A stretch of DNA of 10,635 nucleotides, taken from assembly GCA_009602725.1 (NCBI GenBank), contig WELB01000202.1, positions 216,993 to 227,627 of the forward strand, in the 5' to 3' direction. The stretch is from Spirogloea muscicola. Its lineage: Eukaryota > Streptophyta > Zygnematophyceae > Spirogloeales > Spirogloeaceae. The position numbers and the translations under genes were made by a program. Of the stretch, positions 1 to 9,100 are shown one piece after another. The notes under the pieces were generated by a model. The model was not told the origin of the DNA, did no database searches, and saw only the letters and a list, made by a program, of their open reading frames with translations. Position 1 is the stretch's first letter. The number at the start of each line of letters is the position of its first letter.

Positions 1-8
1 TTTCCGCC

Positions 9-50
9 ATGGCCCCCCCCCTGCTCCCCCCCCCCCCCGCGCCCCCCCCC
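9..50 (+). other. C-homopolymer tract with alternative upstream start codon
   Basis: An ATG at 9 in strong context (GCC before, G after) is in frame with the ATG at 51, which has a C at -3. Between them lie C runs of 9, 13 and 9 bases (13-21, 26-38, 42-50). Using the first ATG adds 14 residues, almost all Pro, Ala or Leu. Plant relatives begin only a few residues before the Lys/Arg-rich stretch that follows the second ATG, which favours 51. Scanning rules favour 9. The frame between the two depends on exact C counts, which are prone to sequencing error. Confidence 0.6.
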
Positions 51-3000
51 ATGGCCAAGGCCAAGCGGCCCGGCTCCAAGGGCCGCCTGCGCGTCTCCAA
101 GCTCTACACCTTCTTCGGCGGGCACGGGCGCCGCGATGGCGCCCCAGCCGCCGTGTCGGGGCCCGGGTTCTCGCGCGTCGTGCACTGCAACGAGCCGCAG
201 CTGCACGCCGAGGGCGAGCGCGCGTACCCGCGCAACGACATCTCCACCACGCGCTACTCCCTGTGGTCCTTCTTCCCCAAGGCCCTCTTCGAGCAGTTCC
301 GCCGCGTCGCCAACCTCTACTTCCTCCTCGCCGCCATCCTGTCCGTCACCCCCCTCTCGCCCTACACTGCCGGCTCCCTCATCGCGCCGCTCGTCATCGT
401 CATCGGCTTCTCTATGGCCAAGGAAGCCTACGAGGACTTCCAGCGCTACAAGCAGGTGCCCGCCCAGCCCCGGGTCCACCCCCTCGCTGCCGCGTGCAGC
501 ATCCGGCCTCAGCTCGCGCCTCTCGCTGGCGCCTGGTTCTGCCTCTCCTTCCGTGGCCGACCGCCGGGCTCATAGCCGCTCTTGATCGCGTTCCGACCCA
601 GCCTTTGCCAGCTTACAACGCTCATCGCTTCCGGCACGCAGCTCTCCTCTCTGCAACAGCAGGCGGGCTGAGCCTTGGCCAAGCCTGTCCGAGAGCTCAA
701 CGCCCGTGCCCTTGTGGTGCGAAAGAGTGTGGCAGAGCGTTGATGACTATCGATCAGGAGTCGTCGCTAGCGCCCTCAGGCTTCCTCGTGACTGCAGGCG
801 GCTCTGCCCTTGGTCGGGCTTGAGTCAGCAGTGGGCCCGTGTGCTCGTTGCAGTGGCAGTGCGCAGCCAGCTCGGTAGCTGGCAGCCAGTCTCATGGCTC
901 CTGAGCACGAGGATCTGCACCCGCTCATCCCACTCATTCAGCACCGACGGCTGTGACTACATCGCCTTGGATTGGTATGGCGGATGGAGGGTTTCTAACC
1001 TTGATGAGGAGCGTTGCCTGCCGCCGCAGGATCGGGAGGTGAACACTCGGAAGGTGTCGGTGCACGCTGGTGGGGGGAGGTTCGCTGAGAAGCAGTGGCA
1101 GGAGATCATGGTGGGCGACATCGTGCGTGTGGAGAGAGACGAGTTCTTTCCCGCGGACTTGCTGATGCTGTCCTCAGCTTACCCAGACGGTGTCTGCTAC
1201 GTGGAAACCATGAACCTGGACGGCGAGACCAACCTGAAGCTGCGGAAGGCGCTGGAGCAGACTCTGGTGCTGGATGAGGCTGAGGAATTTGGCGGCTTCC
1301 GCAGCACCATCAAGTGCGAGGACCCCAACCCGCACCTCTACACGTTTGTGGGCAACCTGGATTGGCAGAACGAGGTGACAGCCATTGGCCCGCAGCAGAT
1401 CCTGCTTCGTGACTCCAAGCTGCGCAACACTGGGCACGTTTATGGTGTCGCCATCTTCACGGGCGTCGAGTCAAAGGTCATGCAGAACGCCACGCCCGCA
1501 CCCTCCAAGCGCAGCCGCATCGAGCGCCGCATGGACTCCATCATCTTCGTCCTCTTCACCACGCTCCTCGCCATCTCACTGGCTGGCTCCATCGTGTTCG
1601 GCATCCGCCTGAACAACGAGACGCCGAAGTGGTGGTACCTCCGCCCGGCTGATGCCAATGTATACTACGATCCAGGGCAGCCGTTTCTCGCTGCGCTCCT
1701 GCAGCTGCTCACTGCGCTCCTGCTGTATGGGTACCTCATTCCTATCTCGCTCTACGTGTCGATAGAGATCGTCAAGGTGCTGCAGGCTTACTTCATCAGC
1801 CAGGACCTCCAGATGTACTGGCCAGAGACTGACCGCCCGGCCAAGGCACGCACCAGCAACTTGAATGAGGAGCTGGGCCAGGTGGACACCATCCTCTCCG
1901 ACAAGACCGGCACTCTGACGTGCAATCAGATGGAGTTTCTCAAGTGCAGCATTGCCGGCACGTCCTACGGGCGCGGCATTACCGAGGTGGAAAGGGCCAG
2001 CGCCAAGAGGATGGGCGTCCCATTGTCCACGCTGCCCGACTATGACCCGGATGAGGATGAGCCGCCAGTGCAGGCCGACGGAATGGTCAACGGCCAGAAT
2101 GGCAAGCACAGCAGCTCAGGGAACGGTGTATATGAGATGGCGCCGAAGCCGCACGTGAAGGGCTACAATCTCAAGGACAACAGGCTCAGACATGTGAGGT
2201 TCTGGGTCTATTATCTGGCATGCTTCTGGGGCCTTACCAAGTTGGCTGTGTCGCTACCTCTGCTTAAACGCTTATTCCGAAGGAGGACAATCTTGTCTGT
2301 CTTGCAACGAGCAGGACGGCTCAACAGCTAGTTGGAACATCTGCCACTGCAGAGCCGTCAGGCTGCCTAGTTGGTAAGTTCATATGCAGGGAAAGGGTGT
2401 CCAGTAAGATTCCATTGACGTGTTTTGTGTTCTGCCTGGCCTGCTCGCTCTGTAGGGAGCATGGATCGGGGAGCCAAACGCAGAGGTTGTGAGGCAGTTC
2501 TGGCGCATCTTGGCGGTGTGCCACACTGCGATTCCGGAGGAGGAAGATGGCCAAATCAAGTACGAGGCTGAGTCACCGGATGAGGCGGCCTTCGTCATTG
2601 CTGCACGCGAGGTTGGATTTGAGTTTATCCGCCGCACGCAATCGAGTGTTGTCGTTCGGGAGCCTTCTCAAGATGGTAGAGCGACAATCGAGAGGTACTC
2701 CTCGCCTGCATGTAGTTGGACACAGGTTCTCACTCTGCAGCTCAGTAGTATGACTGCGTGATTGTGTCCGACGTGTTGGCAGCTGCTCAATGACCCGCCC
2801 AAAACTTACGCTTTGTGGACCTGGCATGGGAACGCCTTCAGCACATGAAGGTTGTGGCAACATCTACCACATGCACTCACTTACGAGGGTCAGATGGTCT
2901 GACAAGTGCTTGATTGCTCAGGGAGTATCAATTTCTGAATCTCCTGGAGTTCAACAGCACTCGGAAGCGCATGTCAGTCGTCGTGAGGGACCCCGATGGT

Positions 3001-5953
3001 CACCTTATGATCATGTGCAAGGGAGCCGACAGGTGATGTCTGGCACTGAGTGCATACGGTGTTTCGCCCTCTTGTCAACTCCACAAAGTCGTGCATTTCA
3101 GCTTCTTTCTCCCTTTGCAAATGTACTCGTGACATGTAGTGCTGCATTCTCAAGCACATTGCTGGGGCGTCTCCCATGTGACAGTGTCATATTTGAGCGA
3201 TTGGCACGGAATGGTCTACAGTACCTGGAAGCAACCAAGGAGCAACTGAAGCGGTACGGCGAGGCAGGCCTCCGCACTCTGGCCATCGCTTTTGCTCCAC
3301 TCACCGAGGAGCAGTATGCAGTGTGGAACAAGGACTTCCTCGCGGCCAAGACCAGTCTTGGGGCTGACCGTGAAGCTCAACTCGATGCAACGTCCGAAAG
3401 GATTGAGCAAGGGCTCTACCTGGTCGGTGCTACTGCAGTGGAAGACAAGCTACAGAAGGGGGTAGGCGATCGATGCTCTCAGGACCCCTTCTAGTTGGTG
3501 TGTCGCAATGGCCGCCACTCCACTGGCTGTTATCGAGAGCTTCACCTGGCAGGTCAAGGAGGTTGTCGGAAGCAAGCATGTTTGCTCGTGCGTACCAACA
3601 CTGCTGAGTGAGGCTTTGCATGAGCTCTTGACATCCCCTCTGTGCACAGGTCCCTGAGACGATTGACCGGCTGGCGAGGGCAGGCCTGAAGCTTTGGGTG
3701 CTTACCGGAGATAAGCTTGAAACGGCCATCAATATTGGCTATGCCTGCAGCCTTCTGCGGCAAGGGATGGAACAGATTGTCGTAAGCCTCGATCATCCTG
3801 ATATCAAGGCCGCAGAAGATGCAGAAGACAAGGAGAAACTTCAGCAGGTCAGCATTGCCGTATCATGTCCCAGGCGCCTCGGTGAAGCATCTCTGCATCT
3901 CTCTTCAAGGCCGCTCATTGGCGGAGTTGACTAATTGGTTGTCAGGTTGGCTGAGCCGCTCCAGCAGCCTATGCGCAGGTGTGTCTTCAAAGTGTGTCCG
4001 CCCAGTTGCACGCTGGCCAGCGACGTGTTCTCGAGTGCACAGACCCTGGGCAGGTCTTTGCACTGATCATAGATGGCAAGACCTTGACATATGCTCTACA
4101 CAATGACATCAAGCACAGCTTACTGGGCCTGGCTACCAGCTGCGCTTCAGTGATCTGCTGTCGAGTTTCCCCCAAGCAGAAAGCTCTGGTCCGTTCATCT
4201 TGGACCTGCTCAGTACAACAGCTAGTAGTATCACTCTTCTTGCCCAATCATGTTTCGTTTACTTGCCCAATCATGATTTTGTTTGACAAAAGCCTCACAA
4301 TATACATAGCAGTTCGTGTGACAATGGGTGCACTGCTCTTATCACCCTTGTCTGTGCTATATTACTGAGCCAGGTCACAAGCCTCGTCAAAGAAGGGACT
4401 GGTAAGGTCACCCTGGGCATTGGTGATGGCGCAAATGATGTGGGCATGATACAAGAAGCTGACATAGGTGTGGGGATAAGTGGGGTTGAGGGCATGCAGG
4501 CAAGAATCCACTTGGCGAGCTGCACATATGATAAGCTCATTGCCCTATTGCATGGATGCTGATCAAATTTGGGGCAGTAGATGCTAGCCTCCTCCTTGCC
4601 TGTTGGATGGTTGAAGTCCTACCTCCCATGTAGGTTCTTGGAGCTGCAGCATGGCGCATGGGTCTGTCAGTGCACAATACTACAAGTGTCAGTGTGCTGG
4701 TCTGACACCAATCCTTTTCTGAACCCTATCGAACCAGGCTGTCATGGCCAGTGACTTTGCTATCGGACAATTTGCCTTTCTTGAGAGGTTACTACTCGTG
4801 CATGGGCATTGGTGCTACAAGCGTATCGCTCTTATGGTGACTTACTTCTTCTACAAGAACATCACATTTGGGATGACACTCTTCTACTACAATGCTTACA
4901 CGGCCTTTTCTGGCGAGCTTTTGTATAATGACTATTATGCTGCCTGCTACAACGTCTTCTTTACCTCACTACCTGTGATTGCTTTGGGTATTTTAGACCA
5001 AGATGTCTCTGCAAAGACCGTGATTGCTGTAAGTGCCAAGCCCTCTTGGAGTTGCCGGTCATTGCCAGCAAGACATGAGAATGCAAGCTGTTCCGCCCGC
5101 TCTGGTGCACTGCCACCTGATGAGAAATTGGGTCGATGATTTGCGTGTTGTCTCATTGTGCTGCAGTTTCCTTCGGTTTACCAGCAAGGACCCAGGAACT
5201 TGCTATTCAACTGGCGGCGTATTACTTTCTGGCTGCTCAATGGCTTTTACTGCTCTGTCATCACCTTTTGGTTAACTTTGTGGGCATTCTCTTATGGATC
5301 TATGGAGCACAGTGGCAGAACCGCAGAGCTGCAGGGCCTTATGGCAACCATGTACACAACGTGTGTGTGGACCGTCAACATCCAGATTTTCTTGATCTCA
5401 AGGTAAAGCGATGTATTGCATCTGGGCCTCGCCAACATGGTTCACTTTCTCTGTGTCAGTCATGAAAAAGGGTGATCAACGGCCAGACAGAAAGGGTTTT
5501 AGGGGTACCGAGCTGCTTAACGGGGCATGTGGTGCATCGTGCAGTTACCTCACATGGATTCACCATCTTTTCATCTGGGGATCTATAGCATTTTGGTACC
5601 TCTTCATGGTGGTGTACGGCTATATTGGGCCTTCGTTCGACACCACTGCATACAAGATCTTCACTGAGGTGTTGGCTGATTCCCCAATCTATTGGCTCAT
5701 CACAGCCCTCATTCCAGCCATTTGCTTGTTGCCGTTCTTTGCCTACACTGCCTTGCGCCAAAGACTGTTTCCAATGGATCATCACATATTGCAAGAAATC
5801 CATCACAAGAAGCTAGATGTTGAGGACCCCTCTGCATATCAAGCAGAACGGGAGAAGGCAGTAGAGAAGACCAACATAGGCTTCAGTTCGGCAGTAGACG
5901 CGTCCTTCCGCCGCTTAGTATCTCAGAGAGAGCAGCGACCTACACATTACTGA
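51..5953 (+). CDS. P4-type ATPase, phospholipid flippase of the plant ALA type (11 exons, complete)
   Basis: The product should use ATP to move phospholipids from the outer/lumenal to the cytosolic leaflet, as P4-ATPases do with a CDC50/ALIS beta subunit. Exons read from the sequence: 51-455, 1030-2193, 2456-2694, 2922-3032, 3185-3461, 3650-3847, 3979-4188, 4374-4499, 4738-5028, 5167-5402, 5545-5953. They sum to 3,666 bases, 1,221 residues, matching the usual 1,150-1,250. Motifs, numbered from the ATG at 51: [11 protein letters not shown] at TM1 (about 82), DGET (199-202) of the actuator domain, PISL (373-376) in TM4, DKTGTLT with phospho-aspartate D426, ESPDE (562-566), KGA (636-638), TGDK (751-754), GDGAND (885-890). 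Six C-terminal membrane spans follow. The PISL motif and the N-terminus fit plant ALA4-12-like proteins best. All introns are GT-AG except the one after 4499 (GC-AG). The exon 7 start (3979) is less certain; 4006 is also in frame. The start could instead be the ATG at 9, adding 14 Pro-rich residues. Family call very sure; lipid specificity unknown. Confidence 0.96.
456..1029 (+). other. Flippase intron 1 (574 bases, largest in the window)
   Basis: The exon before ends ...TAC AAG CAG and the intron begins GTGCCC; it ends GCCGCAG before GAT CGG GAG GTG. Joining gives a continuous TM2-to-actuator sequence of the family's usual length. The intron is GC-rich at its start and less so later. Its 3' part (706-1029) happens to be open in frame with exon 2, which could mislead a gene finder into an N-terminally altered model. 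I see no separate gene, RNA or repeat in it. Confidence 0.85.
1030..2193 (+). other. Flippase exon 2: actuator domain, TM3-TM4 and phosphorylation site
   Basis: This single 1,164-base exon codes for residues 136-523 (numbered from the ATG at 51). In order: the actuator domain with DGET (1219-1230), TM3 (about residues 305-328), the PKWWYLRP exoplasmic motif typical of plant homologues, TM4 with PISL starting at 1741, and the phosphorylation motif with its Asp codon at 1900-1902. After that comes a low-complexity acidic and then Ser/Gly/Asn-rich linker (about 2030-2140) before the conserved KGYN segment. The donor is CAT|GTGAGG. The exon is far longer than the others (111-409 bases). Confidence 0.93.
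2456..3847 (+). other. Flippase exons 3-6: nucleotide-binding domain and return to the P domain
   Basis: Exons 2456-2694, 2922-3032, 3185-3461 and 3650-3847 code for the N domain, with ESPDE, FEF, the KGAD ATP-site lysine motif and the conserved [14 protein letters not shown] stretch. They then code for the hinge TGDK motif. The KGAD codons are split by the 152-base intron 3033-3184; its junction rebuilds Ser in KGADS. Donor and acceptor phases (2, 2, 0) agree at each junction. The short introns (227, 152 and 188 bases) hold nothing else I recognise. Confidence 0.92.
4239..4284 (+). repeat. Imperfect 23-base tandem duplication inside flippase intron 7
   Basis: A 14-base word, CTTGCCCAATCATG, occurs at 4239-4252 and again at 4262-4275. 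The following T-rich bases are also similar, so the unit is about 23 bases, repeated head to tail. It lies wholly inside the intron 4189-4373 and does not touch either splice site. A simple slippage or small duplication event explains it. Confidence 0.8.
4500..4737 (+). other. Non-canonical GC-AG intron (flippase intron 8)
   Basis: The conserved GVEGMQ ends at CAG (4497-4499) and the family's next residues AVMASDF start at GCT (4738). The donor between them reads CAG|GCAAGA, with GC instead of GT but otherwise a near-perfect match to U1, as is typical of the GC-AG intron class. The acceptor is CCAG. No GT near the boundary would keep the motif. Retention would add 20 residues and stop at 4560-4562, giving a protein without TM5-10. 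Confidence 0.88.
4738..5953 (+). other. Flippase exons 9-11: C-terminal membrane domain
   Basis: Exons 4738-5028, 5167-5402 and 5545-5953 code for residues 911 to 1221 (numbered from the ATG at 51), carrying TM5-10. Landmarks are [10 protein letters not shown] before TM5, FFYKNITFG, the LPVIALG loop, FPSVYQQGP and the DHHILQEI motif after TM10. The tail after TM10 is basic and short, ending in TGA at 5951-5953. It lacks the long Ser/Thr-rich extension of several plant homologues. The donor at 5029 is a perfect GTAAGT. Confidence 0.93.
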
Positions 5954-6196
5954 GCGCAATTGTTCAGGCATGATCGAATGTTTTTATATATTGTGAGAAT
6001 CCGATTATACATATCGTGCCTTGCAGTATGGTGCCTAGTGGAGCTTGTCCTGTCCATAGTTGTCCCGCTACGGTGTACCATTGGTGAGGGCGTCATTGTT
6101 ATGATTGTCTAGAGACAGAGATGTGTAGCTCCAGATATCATTTGGCACCTCATGCTAACGTGTATCCAAGGAGGAAGCAGGCAACCTGTTCACTAT
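5954..6196. other. Shared 3' intergenic region between convergent genes
   Basis: Only 243 bases separate the two stop codons, so the 3' UTRs probably abut or overlap. There is an AT-rich stretch (about 5980-5992, TTTTTATATATTG). I looked for the green-algal polyadenylation word TGTAA on either strand between the stops and found none, only near-misses such as TGTAC and TGTAG. No hairpin or small gene is obvious. By my count 6001-6060 is about 48% GC. Confidence 0.6.
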
Positions 6197-9100
6197 CTAA
6201 CACCCATGTCGGCAATCGCCACCCACATACGTCTGCACAACCCTAGCGCTGTTGGCATCTAGGGAGCCATTGGGATACTGCATCACTCCAGAGAGAACCA
6301 CGAAATCTGCATACAATCCAGGAGCCAACTGCCCATACTGGAGCTCCGCGAATCCTGCAAACGCTGCTGATTTTGTGTACCTGGGCAAGGAACAGTTGAG
6401 GTGCTGTGAAGTACAACAGAGGTTAGCAACAATGCTAGCTTGCGTGAGCTGCCATCGCAATATAACGACCACATGGGCATGCTGATGACGTCATGGTCAG
6501 GGGTGCCAGTGCATGGGACCTTCTACAGGAACATAATAGGAAAGGTCAGCAGGACGCCACTTATGCATGCCAGCAAGAGAGTGCTTGGTATTTGTACCCC
6601 AGTAGAGCCTCGTGCACACTCAGGATCTCAAGTGGATTGAAGGGTTGCTGGCTATTCTTGGGTATACGATTTGCAGCAGCATGTATGCCCTGGAGTGGCT
6701 CCAGCGGTGCAACCTGCAGCATGCATGCACCACATGACTTCACATGACAGGCCTGATACCCCAGTCAAGACAGGATTTGATCCATCGATTGGTGTGCAAC
6801 AACGCCGCCCGGGGACAACTTACAGTCCAATCGGACCCCAAGGCAACGTTGGAACCAGAGCCTAGGAGAGACTTGATGATATAAGAGCCCCCATAGGCGC
6901 GCTCGTGTCCCAGCTTGGCAGTCAGTAGGGGCGCATCATCCACAAGGTGCTGGAGCTGCAAGCAGCAAGTCATAGAGTGGCCTCGCGTACATGTAAATCA
7001 GTAGATGAATGAAGCATGTGCCAAGCACAGGGTTGGTGTGATACAGAAAGGACAAGGGCTTACCTGCATGGACGCAATGGCTTTCAGTGCTCCAAAGCGA
7101 GGTGCTGCCTTCGAAGATAGGTGCTGTGCATGCTCTACCTTTTACGAACAAATTGATGTCCAGGAGGACTGTTAGGGCGCGCTCTGCCAAAGGCATGTGG
7201 TGATGCCTTGACCTGTGTCCACGTTGTGCAGGTAAACTTCAAGACCATCCAGCATGGCACGGACTGCACCAATCTCAACATGGTAAAGAGCAGAATCGAT
7301 GTCCCACAAGCCTCCGACATTCAATGTGGTCGATGCTGATGATACGAAACCAACATTGAACATATCAACCAACAAAGATGACCTCTGACTTAGACCTATC
7401 GCTCGGGCCTATTCAGATTTTAAATCAGTCGCTGCATCTCACTCTCAGCCGGCGGTCTCTTGCACTATTGATTGTAGACACCTCCTCGAACACGTCTAGA
7501 ACGTTGTCAACTGCCCTATCACCAATGGCATGGACTGCTACCTGTTGTTGGCGGCAGGAGGTCGAATCAGTGCACAGGCATTCCACAAGAAAGTCAGGAA
7601 GCTCAACAAAGCATCTGAAATCAAGCACTATTAGTACCAGTAGGACTGTCACTTGGTAGCAGTATGCAAACAAGTGGCGTCACCTGCAGAGTGGCCTTAT
7701 CTGCTCCCAAGGCATGCTCAAGCAGCCACTTCTTGGTTACAACCTCAATGCCTGCTGTACCTTCCACATCCAAGTAAGGCTGCACCCAGATTCTGAGTCC
7801 ATCGATCAGAGCCCCATGTCTCTTGGCAAGTTGCCCGTGCAACCTGTGGAGCTGTATCTTTCTCTCTATTGATAGTCTACTGCTTGTTCATATCTTATCT
7901 AGAACGTGGGAGAAGCTGTTGATGTGACCTCGTGAAACAGTGCTGTGCGTGAACCAATTGATCCATCTGCAAAGGCCTTGACTCCACCCCAACGGAGCTG
8001 ATCACTGGCCCAGAAGCCTCTCTCAGCAACCCGAGACTGCACCTCACAGCACTTACGCCTTCATCATCATCATCATATTCATCATCATTCCCTTTGGCAC
8101 ATCTTGCAGATATTGCAAAGCAGAGGTTGAAGCATGACAGTGATTGCGCAGTGAAGAATGACAGCGATACAGTAGCTGATGCACATCTTGACAATGAAGC
8201 AGTTGCAGGATCCAATAAGGGGATGTACCGCTAGGCGTGGCCAAGTTTCGAGGGGAACAAAGACATATGCTCGAACAAGAAGGTCTCCAGTCATGTCTCC
8301 ATGAAGATAGACCTCTGCCAGTGGCAAAAACAATGTCACCTCGGCCTTGAACATGAGCGCTACTGTCCAGCATCTTACCAGGCTGTTCCTTACCCAACAG
8401 GTATGACCTGTCTTTTTGGATTACTGCTGCTAATGTAAGAAGCAATACAATCATAGTTAGCACTGGCAAATCTTCTGCAACAACATGGACCCACCGTTGA
8501 GATCGTCCCATGGAGCCTTGGCAGCAGAGCCCGGCAAGAAGTTGCCAAAATCATGGATGGCAGTGACCCCATGGGAGAGCGCATGCTTGCAAGCACGTGC
8601 TAAAGCTGCCCTCCGATTTGCCAGAGAGGTGGCTGGAAGGTTCCTGGTCACCAGCTGCATTGCTGTTTCTTGCAGCAGCCCACTTGGAGCTGCGTTCGTG
8701 TGCATGCAGGTCCCACAGCATGCATGTAAGCGAGTAAGAGTACTTCAGAGGAGGACTAAGCCCAAAAGCGAGTACCACAGGCAAGTTGCACAAATATATG
8801 CGGCAAGAAGGGCTCACATCCAGACAAATCCCTGACAATTGACCCCCCGGGTGGATCTGGTGTTAACATGCTGATGTTGGCTCTCTCCAATGCAAGCTTG
8901 TTTGCCAAGCCCATATGGCCGTCAATCCGTGTGAGCCAGACCTGCAATCACTGGCCCCAGACGTCCTCAGACTTGCTGCATGCTGAGCTTGCTTGGCATT
9001 GGGCAGGACCACCAGAAGGCTCCATTTGTTAGACATAATAGTGGGAAGTAGCAAAACCACTCACTCACAGGGTTGTTGGGAGAAACGGGGTCAACCCAAG

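Noticed and set aside
706-1029. Open reading frame continuing upstream of flippase exon 2, suggesting an alternative N-terminus.
   Set aside because: It replaces TM1-2 by sequence with no family resemblance, while the GTG...CAG intron joins exons 1 and 2 seamlessly. It is intron sequence open by chance.
2194-2455. Possible frameshift in the flippase, because the reading frame changes between 1030-2193 and 2456 onward.
   Set aside because: The change is fully explained by a GTGAGG...TAG intron that restores [20 protein letters not shown] in the family's order.
7172-7375. A 67-codon - strand open frame in amidohydrolase intron 10 with protein-like composition.
   Set aside because: The family has no insertion between RDRRLR and the EHAQHL motif, retention of the intron meets a stop within a few codons, and the sequence resembles nothing I know.
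8053-8091. Poly-Asp-like coding stretch (run of GAT codons on the - strand).
   Set aside because: It is a TCA/TGA microsatellite inside an intron; splicing from 8229 to 8036 restores the exact family length without it.
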